From positions 1 to 48,994 of the IMG/VR virus record IMGVR_UViG_3300018080_000248: a stretch of DNA of 48,994 nucleotides, one strand, 5' to 3'. Positions 30,853 to 40,450 of this stretch are shown here, in pieces. Position numbers and translations under genes: made by a program. Source of the DNA: a virus. The notes under the pieces were generated by a model, which was given only the letters and a program-made list of their open reading frames with translations, made no database searches and was not told where the DNA came from. Position 1 is the stretch's first letter. Each line of letters opens with the position of its first letter.

Positions 30853-33185
30853 TAGGCGTTTCTCCTGCGACCAGCTTCCTTAGCGGTGATAACCACTTGT
30901 TCAAACGCCCATCTCTTTCCAGATGATCCGGTTACCTTTAAGACGCAAGCCTGCCCGCGACACGCCGGGTAATTTGCATTGTTCAATCCTTCGGTCCAAG
31001 TGCCGGTATCCGAAGATGATGCACTGATAGCGCCCTCAAAGGTCAGCGCCGGCTGTAATGCCCACGTTACGTCTCCACTGTCAGCGGCCATGACAGCGCT
31101 CATGCTTACAACCGATCCGACATACGTATCCTTTGCCAGCGGGATCGGGCCGATCATTACGTAGCTCGTAAATGCTGTGCCACAATCATTGCCGGCCAGA
31201 TGAGTGAAACGACGAAGCCGCCCGTCACGGCAGCCGAGTACGGTCCCAGACTCCTCAATCGCCGTCGCCTGTAGCGTGCAAGTAGCCGTGGGTTCGTGAT
31301 CGGAGGCAAGCGTTATCGGCCAGAACGTCTTGCCGCCCCAGTCAAACCACCAATGTACGCGCGTGTTGGATGATTCCGGTGTCAGAAAGATATTGACCCC
31401 GCGATCCTCAACGTCATATTCCAACGAGACGGTATGCATATTCGGGTCGATGTTCCGCATTTCCGCCGGAAGCACTTCTTCGGAAAGCGGGATCGGATAC
31501 GAATTACTACCGGGAGCCAGCACGTAAAGCCCGCCGAGCGACATGAAGATCAATTCGCCAGACGGTCCCATACACCATGCGTTTGGCCCGACAATCCCAA
31601 TCGTGCGACTTACGGCACCTAAGGGACCGCCAAAGGCAGGATCACCGGCCATACGCCAGAGAGACGTGCGGCAGCCGAAAATTAAATAGTCGTCGCTGTG
31701 CGTGATCTGCGCCACAATGGGATCGCCTGGCACGCCTGTATCACTTGCCGTTCCCGCAACCGCCCGCTGGCTGTCGGTCTGCGAATAATCGAAATCATCC
31801 TCGTCGTTCTGCCGACTCGCGTACCAGGCGTGCGGAGCGATCTCGGCACCAGAATACACCAACCGCCCTAAATAGCGACTCACTAATGGGCAACCCGTAG
31901 GCACCTGGCCGGTTGTTGCGGTATGAATCGAAATCGTATCCGTGGACGGATCATACACTTTCGGCGCTCGCTCGATTCGATACGAGCACGTCCCGTCGCC
32001 GGGCGCCGAAGAAAGCGTAAGTGCCCCGGCGGCAATGGAAGCAATTTCATAAGTCCCGGCAACCGTGTTCCCTCCAACATTGGAGATTACGCACACGTCG
32101 GAATCGGTATCGATCCCCAGCGTCGTCCAGTCCTGGCCACCCCCGTCATCGAGATCCGAGCCCGATACCGTACCATCCGTACCTGTATCGCGGAGGTCCC
32201 CGTAATCGGCAATATAGAGCTTCTGCCCACTCTGCGCTGCGGTAAGCAGCGTGTCGCTGCGTACCGTCAAATCGGAAGTCACCACGGTAAGCTGCCCATA
32301 CGGGCCTTCCGTGTAAAGATCACCACCGGCGGACGCGACCAGTACGGACCTTAGCGACGGTACAACACCAGTCGAATAATACTGGACCCGAAAGACGTTC
32401 GCCAGGCAAAGACCACTGTCTACCGTGCAATTCATCCCGAAGCCGACACGAGAGCCGGTATGCGCGTCCACTGTCCCCGTAAGGATCTGCGTACCGCACC
32501 AGTATACCGTAACGGTCGTGCCGCTTACGGTCGCAGACAACCAGCCAGGATACACGGAACTCAGCGTATCGTCGGCCGTGTCTACTTCAGTTCCGAGACC
32601 ACCTGTATACGACCACAACGAAGCCGTGTATGCTCCGGTCGTGCCCGTTGCCACCAACTCGATGAACACGCCGTCTGTAGCGTAGGCCGGCGTCGTATCG
32701 TCCAGCCGCAAGTAGAGGCGATATTTTCCATGCCATGCACCGTTCCACGGAGCGAGGAACATCTCCACGGTATAGGTTTGCGCCGTATCGATCGCCAACG
32801 CGCTAGCAACTACTTCACCCTCGCTGACAGTCGTATCCACAGCAGCAAGCGCAGACGGTAAGATATTCGGTACGTCGCTCGCCCAACTGGCTTGTGCCCA
32901 TGCGGCAGCAAGCGATGTACCACTGAACGTGTCGGACCAGGCGGTGAATCCATCGCCGAGTGCGAGGGTCATTGGCGCAAGAAGGCGCACGTCCGACCCG
33001 AGATCATCGTCATGCGAATATATCAACCCCGGCCGACTACCGCCACGCTCGCGTCCTTCGAGCGTAGCGGCCCCCCGTACATTCAGACAATCTGGCGTCG
33101 AGTAAGGCCGCTGTTGGCGATAAGCGCCGGCCCGATTCAACCCAGCCAAAGGAAATGGTACGTGAAGTGGACGCTTCTTCGCCAT
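30852..33185 (-). CDS. Tail nozzle (tail tubular B/gp10-like) protein
   Basis: The 777-residue product starts with PLHVPFPLAGLNRAGAYRQ, then STPDCLNVRGAATLEGRERG with GGSRPGL. I associate this opening with phage tail tubular B or stabilising nozzle proteins. The body alternates beta-propeller-like segments with repeated acidic turns, and the C-terminus has an exposed strand region. It lies directly before the fibre gene, as in T7- or P22-like tails. No enzyme motif is seen. Confidence 0.75.
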   Translation of the reverse strand: MAKKRPLHVPFPLAGLNRAGAYRQQRPYSTPDCLNVRGAATLEGRERGGSRPGLIYSHDDDLGSDVRLLAPMTLALGDGFTAWSDTFSGTSLAAAWAQASWASDVPNILPSALAAVDTTVSEGEVVASALAIDTAQTYTVEMFLAPWNGAWHGKYRLYLRLDDTTPAYATDGVFIELVATGTTGAYTASLWSYTGGLGTEVDTADDTLSSVYPGWLSATVSGTTVTVYWCGTQILTGTVDAHTGSRVGFGMNCTVDSGLCLANVFRVQYYSTGVVPSLRSVLVASAGGDLYTEGPYGQLTVVTSDLTVRSDTLLTAAQSGQKLYIADYGDLRDTGTDGTVSGSDLDDGGGQDWTTLGIDTDSDVCVISNVGGNTVAGTYEIASIAAGALTLSSAPGDGTCSYRIERAPKVYDPSTDTISIHTATTGQVPTGCPLVSRYLGRLVYSGAEIAPHAWYASRQNDEDDFDYSQTDSQRAVAGTASDTGVPGDPIVAQITHSDDYLIFGCRTSLWRMAGDPAFGGPLGAVSRTIGIVGPNAWCMGPSGELIFMSLGGLYVLAPGSNSYPIPLSEEVLPAEMRNIDPNMHTVSLEYDVEDRGVNIFLTPESSNTRVHWWFDWGGKTFWPITLASDHEPTATCTLQATAIEESGTVLGCRDGRLRRFTHLAGNDCGTAFTSYVMIGPIPLAKDTYVGSVVSMSAVMAADSGDVTWALQPALTFEGAISASSSDTGTWTEGLNNANYPACRGQACVLKVTGSSGKRWAFEQVVITAKEAGRRRNA

Positions 33186-33188
33186 CGG

Positions 33189-33566
33189 CTATTCGCCTCC
33201 GAAGAATGGCTCCAGCATAGCGAGATCAGAAACCGAGAGAACATCGTCCTTGCCATCGAGAACAGAAACGACTTCATCAAAGTCAAGATCGATCTTTTGG
33301 AGCGACACCTCTTGTGACATGATTTCATTGAGTTTCCCGACGTATTCCGGCATCATGGGGCTGTCGGGCTCAATCGACGCTTGCTCGCCCTCTTTGGTCC
33401 CGGTAATTTCGTGAATCAGCGCCACGCGCTGTTTCTCGGCAACCTCGTACTCCGCATCAACTGCCTTCGTGTATTTAAGGATCTTGTACGCGACTGCCGG
33501 CTTCATATTTACGGCAGAAAGCTTACGCCACGACGGCATCGACTGAAAAATCTGACCGAGCAACAT
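33189..33566 (-). CDS. Small acidic virion-module protein
   Basis: The 125-residue product is mainly helical and acidic (AVDAEYEVAEKQRVALIHEITGTK; MSQEVSLQKIDLDFDEVVSV). It is similar in build to DUF1617-type phage proteins. Its position between a terminator and the nozzle gene makes it the first gene of the tail block. Function unknown. Confidence 0.7.
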   Translation of the reverse strand: MLLGQIFQSMPSWRKLSAVNMKPAVAYKILKYTKAVDAEYEVAEKQRVALIHEITGTKEGEQASIEPDSPMMPEYVGKLNEIMSQEVSLQKIDLDFDEVVSVLDGKDDVLSVSDLAMLEPFFGGE

Positions 33567-33603
33567 AGTAATACCTCTCTTCTGAAAAGGAAAGAAACAA
33601 AAA

Positions 33604-33655
33604 CCCGGCGGCCAACAGGGCAGGGTTATCCCTACCGGATTTACGGCCGCCGGGA
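33604..33655 (-). terminator. Rho-independent terminator after the 684-residue protein gene
   Basis: CCCGGCGGCC (33604-33613) and GGCCGCCGGG (33646-33655) form a perfect 10-bp stem. On the minus strand it is followed by TTTTTGTTTC. A smaller internal dyad (AGGG/CCCT) lies in the loop. Confidence 0.85.
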
Positions 33656-33667
33656 GAAACTCACGAA

Positions 33668-35722
33668 CTATCGATACAACGCCAAGTAATACTGCTTACC
33701 GTCGTAATAAACTTTAATTCTAGCATCCTGCGTCCCAGGAACCGAATCTGTCGTAACGCACGTTCCGGCGTCGGAATTGAACGTCTCGTCGAAATAGAGC
33801 AACTGATCGTACCCGGAGGAGGTAGTCTCGAAACCAATGAAAGCATCTGGCCGCGAACCTCCGGTGGTGGCAATAATACCATACTCCTCGCCACCAACTG
33901 CGCAGTTAATTTGATTGTCGATCCACAGCGGAGCCACATTGCCATTACAGACGCTAGTAGCATCAGCGCCAACTTTTGCCCAAATGGACTTTAGACCTTG
34001 CATCCAGCTAGTGCTGGCCGCCAGATACTTGCCAGCATTCAGCATAGCAAAACAGTTCAGTGCTTCGACATTCGTTGGCCCGGGCGTACTGGCATCCGAA
34101 TCAGCGTAAAGCTGGCAAGCGACGTTACTGCTAGAACAGTCAGTAAGCGCCCTTACAAACATTTGCGCAGAGACTCCACCGCCAGCACCAGGCTTTCCAT
34201 ACATCCTAAAGAGCCCACCACCATCGTCAAACTGAGCCTCCGTACCCCAAGTGCCAATATACAGCGCTTTATTACTACCAAGACCAGCACTTGGCTGAAT
34301 ATCAATCACATGGTCCGAGAACTCGCCGGTAAAGTTGATCCCATTACCTGTATACGTACCGGCCATACTAATGCCAGTGGTGCAAGAGCCAATACTGATA
34401 GCAGTCGTGGTCGCACTAGCTTCAATCGCAATGCCAGTCGGCCAGGTCATCTTGCCGGAAGTCTTCTTGATCCGGAGACCGGCCATTGTGCCGCTGATAG
34501 TTGCGTCGGCATGGACGCTCGAATCGATCAAGACACCATTCAGGTGACCGGTAGAAAGCTCAAAATTCGTGTCGGCCTCAACCGCCGCCACAACAGCCGC
34601 CGTCGAAGTTGAAGCTGCACCACCGATGACAGTTCCGGTTTCAGAAATCTCCACGTAACCATACAGACCGGCATGACAGCCATCAGCCAAATCCTTCTTG
34701 ACCCGCAACTTGCCGAAAATACTGATATGGCTGCACTGTGAAGTCTGGTCGGCCGAAACCTCGTAACGAGAATACACACCGGCAGTCGCACCAGTAGCAC
34801 CGGACTCAATGTTCGCGGTCGATTCACAATGCACTTCCATTGCATACGGAGTCGCGGTTGCAACCGGAATACCAGTTCCTTGCACACCCATCCGGAACAA
34901 GCCGGAAGTTTGAATGTCGATCGCATAGGTCGTAGCGGCCGTGATCGTTAAAGCGTTCGTGGAATTCAGAATCGAGATCCCCACCGGCCAGTCGGCCGCT
35001 CCGGCGGCCTTATCGATCAAGATACCAGCCACAGTGCCGGTCGCAGTGAGCGTACCGGAGCCGGTCGTCTCGACATGAACGCCAGCCACCTCACCACCGC
35101 TTGCGGCAGTCAACGCAGTGCCAATCTCCAGGCTTGCCGAGAGACAAGAGAGGGTCGCACCGCTCTTGGAGATCGACGTGCCGGCGACTTCGATGTAGCC
35201 CTGGACCGGAGCGTAGATTCCGGTCTCTACGTCAACGAGATCGAGCAACTTCAACTGCCCACGCGCCGGCAGAATCGTCGAGCCAGCAACGTCCACCGTA
35301 AGCAGGATTCGTGACAGCATACCGCGAACCACGCCAGCGCTACTGAGGGCTACGCCGGCATCGTCATACAGCAGTGAGAAGGGACGATTGTTCGTCGAAC
35401 TGAGCGTGACACCTTTACTGGCCGAACTCGAATACGTACCGGTCTCCAGTAGCCGTGTGCCGAAGGCGTCGGCAACATCCTGTAAATCAGCGAGCGTCAA
35501 GCTGCCGCCGGGGCTTTCGATACGGTTAAAATCACAAGACGTGATACTGCCCTCATTGAGATAAAGCGCCGTCCCAGCACCGCCATCGGTGTGCTGAAAA
35601 AGGCACCCGGTCTGGTAGCCGTCGGTGCCGTCGGAAGGGACGGTTGCACCACTTGCGAACAAAAAACCCCGAGTCAATTCGGGTTTCTCCATCTTGAGGA
35701 GACTACAAATTCGATCAATCAT
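33668..35722 (-). CDS. Large beta-rich structural protein, possible capsid fibre
   Basis: The start follows GGAAAGG. The first residues form a short amphipathic head (MIDRICSLLKMEKPELT), followed by about 640 residues of alternating short beta strands and glycine/threonine turns. Repeated motifs of the type ATxxGVxIxxxA occur, such as GTVAGILIDKAAGAADWPVG and GTMAGLRIKKTSGKMTWPTG. These look like beta-helix repeats. It is separated from the tail genes by a terminator and follows the head genes, so it could be a head fibre rather than a tail fibre. Function assigned from composition and place. Confidence 0.7.
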   Translation of the reverse strand: MIDRICSLLKMEKPELTRGFLFASGATVPSDGTDGYQTGCLFQHTDGGAGTALYLNEGSITSCDFNRIESPGGSLTLADLQDVADAFGTRLLETGTYSSSASKGVTLSSTNNRPFSLLYDDAGVALSSAGVVRGMLSRILLTVDVAGSTILPARGQLKLLDLVDVETGIYAPVQGYIEVAGTSISKSGATLSCLSASLEIGTALTAASGGEVAGVHVETTGSGTLTATGTVAGILIDKAAGAADWPVGISILNSTNALTITAATTYAIDIQTSGLFRMGVQGTGIPVATATPYAMEVHCESTANIESGATGATAGVYSRYEVSADQTSQCSHISIFGKLRVKKDLADGCHAGLYGYVEISETGTVIGGAASTSTAAVVAAVEADTNFELSTGHLNGVLIDSSVHADATISGTMAGLRIKKTSGKMTWPTGIAIEASATTTAISIGSCTTGISMAGTYTGNGINFTGEFSDHVIDIQPSAGLGSNKALYIGTWGTEAQFDDGGGLFRMYGKPGAGGGVSAQMFVRALTDCSSSNVACQLYADSDASTPGPTNVEALNCFAMLNAGKYLAASTSWMQGLKSIWAKVGADATSVCNGNVAPLWIDNQINCAVGGEEYGIIATTGGSRPDAFIGFETTSSGYDQLLYFDETFNSDAGTCVTTDSVPGTQDARIKVYYDGKQYYLALYR

Positions 35723-35779
35723 GTAAACGACCTTTCCGGTTAATAAAAAATGAAACTGGTACTTGAACCCAGCAGTTGG

Positions 35780-36043
35780 TTACTTCTTCTTTTTCTTCTT
35801 TGGACTGAGAGCTTTATTCAGCGCCGTCAGTCCAGACGAATACTTTGTAAGAGACTTCCTCAGCTTAGACGCTTTCTCCGAACGCTGCTGCTGCGGAGTC
35901 GGCTTAGATTTCTTTTTCTTCTGTGCTTCCGCGTAAGCTCTCGCCCTCTTTGCGGCGGCAACAGCCGGGTCTTTGCCTGCATCGCGAAGCGCCTTATCTC
36001 GGCGCTTTGCAGCGGCAAATTTTTGAGCTTCAGTCAATGCCAT
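35780..36043 (-). CDS. Lysine-rich small head protein
   Basis: ATG 36043 is preferred (CGGAGATAAC upstream). The 87-residue product is very basic, with runs such as EAQKKKKSKPTPQQQRSEKA and a tail of PKKKKKK. Such proteins can neutralise packaged DNA or bind to the capsid interior. It lies between the adaptor and the beta-rich protein genes. No family assigned. Confidence 0.65.
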   Translation of the reverse strand: MALTEAQKFAAAKRRDKALRDAGKDPAVAAAKRARAYAEAQKKKKSKPTPQQQRSEKASKLRKSLTKYSSGLTALNKALSPKKKKKK

Positions 36044-36059
36044 GTTATCTCCGATTTCG

Positions 36060-36344
36060 CTACGCGAGGTAGCCATTCAAGCTCACCTCAACGTCACCAG
36101 TCTGGTACGTCAAGGAAGCGGTGTTACCAATGATGTTAACCTGAGCACGCGCTGCCGCACCTGCCAGATGTACGGTATCGCCGATCTCCTGTAAGATCAC
36201 GCCCTCGTCAGCAACAGCATCTTCATCAATCCCGATAGCGCACGACACGGCATTCTGGAGCATGATTACCACCCGTTCGCGATATATATCAGCCGCCAGC
36301 ATCTCAGCGCTACTAGCCGTTCCAGTTGCCTTTCCACTAGTCAT
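36060..36344 (-). CDS. Small virion-module protein (94 aa)
   Basis: Its ATG overlaps the adaptor stop (TAATG). The product has a helical start (EMLAADIYRERVVIMLQNAVSCAIG) and a strand-rich end (AQVNIIGNTASLTYQTGDVEVSLNG). It could be a small head-completion or decoration protein; no family is recognised. The spacing suggests co-translation with the adaptor. Confidence 0.65.
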   Translation of the reverse strand: MTSGKATGTASSAEMLAADIYRERVVIMLQNAVSCAIGIDEDAVADEGVILQEIGDTVHLAGAAARAQVNIIGNTASLTYQTGDVEVSLNGYLA

Positions 36345-37327
36345 TAAATAGACTCCCCTTTATAAGTGATTGGATAATCGCCGCCGGTCCAGCCGTGACG
36401 ATATACTGACTCAGTAGACTCACGGTGCCCCATTTGACCATAAGTACGAGCGCCACGCTTTCGATCGCGAGCGATAGCATCGAGCAAGAGTCGTCCAAAC
36501 TGTTCGTTATGATAACCAGACTCGTCGTTGATACGACGCTCAGCAACCGCGAGGCACGACTCGGTATACAATTCCGCAAGCTGCATTCCGCCAAGTGGAT
36601 ACGGATAGCTGTCACTCAGCGCACCACTGTACGCCTCATATTGATAGTAGAGCGTCTTCGCTACATCGGGGCCGGGGAAGAAAAGAACTTCCTGCCGCTG
36701 CCCGGTAGCACCGGTCGATGACTTGTATCGAATGGCTGCGTAACGAGGATAGCCGACGTAAGTATTACTTGCACGCATCGCAAGTAACTGTGCAACGGAT
36801 ATGATCTGAATCGATTCTAACTGCTCGTCTGGCCCATAATGAATATCACCGATACACCTGCCGAAATCATCAGGTAAATCGTAAGTCCACTGGGACACGC
36901 TATACGAGGCAGCGGAGGCCACGGTAACGGACGTATCATCGAGTGTGACTTGCGTATCACCGTCACGGGTATCGATAGAATACACGCTACCATTCACCGA
37001 TAACTCGCCGGACGCCGCCCACGAAGGAAAGGTGCCGTCAACCAACGTCACAACGCCACTAGCAATAGTGACTGTACCGGTTGAATAGTAGGCAACGATA
37101 GACAGCGATTTAGTGGGCCGCAGCCAAGACCACTCGTAACCGACGAGATTAGCTCCGATAAGCTCTCCGGTGGCCGGCGGATAGTACACCAGCCGAACAC
37201 CGGACTGGACGAGGCCCTCGATCTCCGACTCCTGCGCTGAACTCCACCCGGAACGTCCGTAGCCAAGGAAGAAGCCGACCTCGACTTTCAACTCAGGGAA
37301 ACCAACCGAAAGACCACTCTCAGCCAT
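36344..37327 (-). CDS. Head-tail adaptor protein (gp4/gp11-like)
   Basis: The 327-residue product starts at ATG 37327 (MAESGLSVGFPELKVEVGF). It has a conserved aromatic block (VRLVYYPPATGELIGANLVG; GYEWSWLRPTKSLSIVAYYS), a beta-hairpin middle and a helical C-terminus (RRINDESGYHNEQFGRLLLDAIARDRKR). I recognise this layout from head-tail connector proteins of short-tailed phages. It should join the portal ring to the tail. Placement after capsid genes supports it. Confidence 0.75.
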   Translation of the reverse strand: MAESGLSVGFPELKVEVGFFLGYGRSGWSSAQESEIEGLVQSGVRLVYYPPATGELIGANLVGYEWSWLRPTKSLSIVAYYSTGTVTIASGVVTLVDGTFPSWAASGELSVNGSVYSIDTRDGDTQVTLDDTSVTVASAASYSVSQWTYDLPDDFGRCIGDIHYGPDEQLESIQIISVAQLLAMRASNTYVGYPRYAAIRYKSSTGATGQRQEVLFFPGPDVAKTLYYQYEAYSGALSDSYPYPLGGMQLAELYTESCLAVAERRINDESGYHNEQFGRLLLDAIARDRKRGARTYGQMGHRESTESVYRHGWTGGDYPITYKGESI

Positions 37328-37352
37328 CAATTTATCTCGCAGTGAAAAACGA

Positions 37353-37386
37353 CCGCAACCGAAAGAAGAGAGTATTTCGGTTGCGG
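37353..37386 (-). terminator. Terminator after the decoration-like gene
   Basis: CCGCAACCGAAA (37353-37364) and TTTCGGTTGCGG (37375-37386) form a perfect 12-bp stem with a 10-base loop. On the minus strand TCGTTTTTCAC follows. Confidence 0.85.
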
Positions 37387-37415
37387 CCTATTGGCCCGCC
37401 TTTCGGCGGCTGACC

Positions 37416-38237
37416 TTATGCAAGTGCCGGACAAGTCTTCGTAGCGTTACGCAAGTTCCAGGCGCCGCTCCATGCAAGCACGACACTCGTGCCAACAGTC
37501 GTCGCGGAGCCAGCAAACGTAACGGTCGCGATCGTCTCGTCTGCCAGCGAGGCGTTCCGCCCGCTAGTGACAGTAATCACGAAATCATTCGTGGCGATCT
37601 CGGTAGTGATAATACCAAACTTCTTCCGCAATCCCTCGATCGCGCCATCAGCCAGCGTGTACGTACAATCACCGGTTCCAATCGTGGCGCCGGTAACAAG
37701 CGTAGTACCACCAACCATAACAGTGCCGATCGCATCGTTATCAACAATGTCAAGCACTTCGAGGCCGCCGGACGGACGGCTAGGGGGATCGAGCTTCGCG
37801 AGGCAAGTGCCGGCAGCCAAACTGCGATCTACGGTTTGCAACGGAACGCAAGAGCCCTCGCCCTCCAGCCCTTCGTAGCGAAAAGAGCCGTTGGTAGCGG
37901 TAGTGCCCGTAATCTCGAACGTCAACCGGCCAACGCCGATCGTCGAGTCAGCGCGAGACAGCACGTTACAGATCGATCCGGGCTTATAGATTTCGATGAA
38001 CCGTCCACCGGAACGGGCGGCGTAAGGCCGAGAGGCAACGCCCGCGAAATACTGCGCGTTGGTGACAGACGGAACTTCGACGCGGTTGAATCGGCGGGCG
38101 TCCGCCTCTGAGGCCGTGCCATAATCCCAGTTATAACAGACAGCTTGACCTTCGAGCAGCGCGGTCGAGCCCTCGAACCAGACCGTCTCCGAATAGACGC
38201 GACCCTGTTTAATGTGGCCATTAAGAGATTCGTTCAT
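37416..38237 (-). CDS. Probable capsid decoration protein
   Basis: The start follows AAAGAGGAAT. The 273-residue product is beta-rich with repeated GT and TG turns (GQAVCYNWDYGTASEADARR; DNDAIGTVMVGGTTLVTGAT; TVTSGRNASLADETIATVTF). This is typical of a head decoration protein (DUF2190-like). It is directly downstream of the major capsid gene and has its own terminator, consistent with a high but separately set dose. Confidence 0.6.
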   Translation of the reverse strand: MNESLNGHIKQGRVYSETVWFEGSTALLEGQAVCYNWDYGTASEADARRFNRVEVPSVTNAQYFAGVASRPYAARSGGRFIEIYKPGSICNVLSRADSTIGVGRLTFEITGTTATNGSFRYEGLEGEGSCVPLQTVDRSLAAGTCLAKLDPPSRPSGGLEVLDIVDNDAIGTVMVGGTTLVTGATIGTGDCTYTLADGAIEGLRKKFGIITTEIATNDFVITVTSGRNASLADETIATVTFAGSATTVGTSVVLAWSGAWNLRNATKTCPALA

Positions 38238-38276
38238 TATTCCTCTTTCATTTTTGTTGTTGTTTTGGAACCAAAC

Positions 38277-38313
38277 GGGTAGCCGGCGCTTTACGACGAG
38301 GCGCCGGCTACCC
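38277..38313 (-). terminator. Long-stem hairpin after the major capsid gene
   Basis: GGGTAGCCGGCGC (38277-38289) and GCGCCGGCTACCC (38301-38313) form a 13-bp perfect stem with an 11-base loop. On the minus strand it is followed by GTTTGGTTCC, so the T-tract is weak. It may attenuate transcription or stabilise the upstream mRNA end. Confidence 0.65.
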
Positions 38314-38331
38314 TATGAAACTAACCTACGA

Positions 38332-39375
38332 TCACGCAGGATTGTGATAAACAGCCTGTCTCCGCAAGTTGGAGCAGATCATATTCAGGGTGGCGTCGAG
38401 ATCAACGCGGCTGACAAGGTGCTTATTAGGCACCATGTATGGATTCGTCAACTCGTTTTCCCAACCAGCTAGCACGCCGATTGCCATCCACATCCAGTCA
38501 ATCGTGTAAACCGGATTTTCGCTGTCGTCGTCGAGCTTCGGCACATACGTCACGGGCGTACCCTTAAACAACGTGCGCCCATCCTTCGACGCCAAATCAT
38601 TACCGAGATTCATGTTTTGACTCTCAAGAACCTCTTCCATAATTCCGATCACGGAGTCACCCGTATAAACGCCATTCCTCATCGCGCCAAGATTCGGCTG
38701 CGCGTGCGAAATCGGCGAGCGGAATCGAGTCTGACGGTGCCCACGCCGCATCTTGCGGATCAAGTCCTCTTTCCCGATCGCCTCGTACGGCGCGCCATAG
38801 TTAGCCCACCGTGGATAGTCCGTCGAAGACTTGCCGGCGCGACCGTTACTAAACCCAGACGGGTCCAGACCATTAAAGCCCTCGCTCGCGGCTTTCGTGA
38901 CCCAGTACGTCATCCCGTAGGGCGTCTTCTCATCGCTGGAATCCGTCGGCTTCGACCATAGAAGTTCTTCCAGCAACTCGTAAAACGAGACCATCATACC
39001 GACATACTTCGTCTTGATGTAATCGGCAATCGCTACGCCACCGCGCTGAAACGCCGGTTCACGCTTATCGTAAATGTAAGAGGCGTTAACGTGGCGCGGC
39101 TGAACCTTCATGGTAACCATCGTATCGTCGATCGTCGTTCCATCCGACTCATACATCGCAACCGTCCGCGCCGAATGGTTGTGATCCATCTGCGCATCGA
39201 AGCGCCAGTCGTTGCCGCCCTCAAACACTTTCTTCTTTCCCTTCCACATTTCGCGCACGGCAACGTGGTCGGTCAGATCGGTCTGGAGATCGAGAAAAGC
39301 GTCTCGTTCAACCAGCTTGTCTTGAGTCAGCAAAACAGCGTCGTCAATGCTGGAATAAGGTAGTCCCTGGCCCAT
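38332..39375 (-). CDS. Major capsid protein
   Basis: GGGAG lies just upstream of ATG 39375. The 347-residue product (MGQGLPYSSIDDAVLLTQDK...) has an extended N-terminal part, a middle with strands and helices (IADYIKTKYVGMMVSFYELLEELLWS), and a beta-rich end (GRTLFKGTPVTYVPKLDDDS). It lies after a scaffold gene and before a decoration gene. Its size and strong terminator fit a major capsid protein, likely HK97-fold. The identification rests mainly on location and layout. Confidence 0.8.
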   Translation of the reverse strand: MGQGLPYSSIDDAVLLTQDKLVERDAFLDLQTDLTDHVAVREMWKGKKKVFEGGNDWRFDAQMDHNHSARTVAMYESDGTTIDDTMVTMKVQPRHVNASYIYDKREPAFQRGGVAIADYIKTKYVGMMVSFYELLEELLWSKPTDSSDEKTPYGMTYWVTKAASEGFNGLDPSGFSNGRAGKSSTDYPRWANYGAPYEAIGKEDLIRKMRRGHRQTRFRSPISHAQPNLGAMRNGVYTGDSVIGIMEEVLESQNMNLGNDLASKDGRTLFKGTPVTYVPKLDDDSENPVYTIDWMWMAIGVLAGWENELTNPYMVPNKHLVSRVDLDATLNMICSNLRRQAVYHNPA

Positions 39376-39417
39376 GTGTTATTTTCTCCCGTGTTACCCC
39401 GTCAGAATCCCTCGCTC

Positions 39418-40434
39418 CTAGATGCCGAATTTCTCTTTAAGCACCTGCGCAGCTTCTTCCTCCGGAGAAAGTTTTACTTGTTGTTTGTGCCCGCTAGCAC
39501 GTTGAATGTGCTGCGTACTACGCTTCGCCAATTTATTGGCCAACTCTTTCTCGCCCATTTGCGCGAGTTCATCGTGAAGCACAACCTTTACAGCCACCTC
39601 AAAGAGTTGATCTCTAGGCGGGACAGATTTACCGGCAGCTTCGTAGCCGGAAATCAGTACGGCAACGTGATCTGCGATTTGATCTCGCTTCGCAAGCTGC
39701 GAACTTCCCGGGGCCAAGTCGCCGTATTTTCCTGTCCCCAGGGCATCGGCGAAGTCCTCGCCGAGATTACTGACTTGTTCATCGAACCATTGCTCGACTT
39801 CGCGTGCGCCGGCCGCCTGGCTCGCCTGCATCGCCAACTTCCGCTCATCACGAAACTCATCAATGGATTCCTGCTGCTTCCGGATGACATCCTTCAGCGC
39901 AGTAAAATACTTAATAGCCTCTTCGCCATACACTTCGGGGTCAAGTTCCGGAAGATCGGCAAGAAGATCCTCTTTATTGTCCTCTTCGTCGCCACCCTCG
40001 TCATTTTTGTTAACAGTGGCCTGCTGAAGCGTGTCCACCACGCGCAGAAGCGACTCATCAGAGGTAAACGCCATCGCGTCATCAAGCGAAATACCGGCTC
40101 GCACCGCTTGCTCAAGCGCATGGCTACTAACCTTAGACGAGGGCGAGGGTGAAGACGCTGCCCCGTCTTTACCCTCATCTTCACCCTCGCCCTCGTCTCC
40201 GTCCGTGCCTTCGCCCTCTCCGTCCGCGCCTTCGTCATCGTCTCTATCTTCGCCCTTATCTTCACCTGCACCTTCGTCTTCGCCTGCGCCCTCGTCTTCG
40301 TTTTCGTCGCCGTCCTTAATTTCCTTCTCGTCTTCGCCTGCGCCCTCGTCTTCGTTTTCGTCCTGCTTAGGCTTTACGAATACCTCGTCAATAGCGGCGT
40401 TCATTTCAGCCTCAAATTCTTCCGGTAGCGGCAT
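39418..40434 (-). CDS. Capsid scaffold protein with very acidic low-complexity region
   Basis: The start is set at the ATG after AGAGGA. It encodes 338 residues. The first 80 contain a run of Glu/Asp/Gly repeats (DENEDEGAGEDE, DEGADGEGEGTDGDEGEG). Then come long helices (ISLDDAMAFTSDESLLRVVD; DVIRKQQESIDEFRDERKLA) and a final LSPEEEAAQVLKEKFGI. Acidic, helical proteins between portal and capsid genes are scaffolds that help shell assembly and then leave. The DNA encoding the acidic stretch is itself a low-complexity repeat. Confidence 0.85.
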   Translation of the reverse strand: MPLPEEFEAEMNAAIDEVFVKPKQDENEDEGAGEDEKEIKDGDENEDEGAGEDEGAGEDKGEDRDDDEGADGEGEGTDGDEGEGEDEGKDGAASSPSPSSKVSSHALEQAVRAGISLDDAMAFTSDESLLRVVDTLQQATVNKNDEGGDEEDNKEDLLADLPELDPEVYGEEAIKYFTALKDVIRKQQESIDEFRDERKLAMQASQAAGAREVEQWFDEQVSNLGEDFADALGTGKYGDLAPGSSQLAKRDQIADHVAVLISGYEAAGKSVPPRDQLFEVAVKVVLHDELAQMGEKELANKLAKRSTQHIQRASGHKQQVKLSPEEEAAQVLKEKFGI

Positions 40435-40450
40435 CTTTTGATCCTCTCTT

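Noticed and set aside
33625-33640. Partial match to the I-SceI homing endonuclease site (TAGGGATAAC on the minus strand)
   Set aside because: Only the first ten of eighteen bases match, and it lies in the loop of a terminator hairpin. No homing endonuclease gene is nearby.
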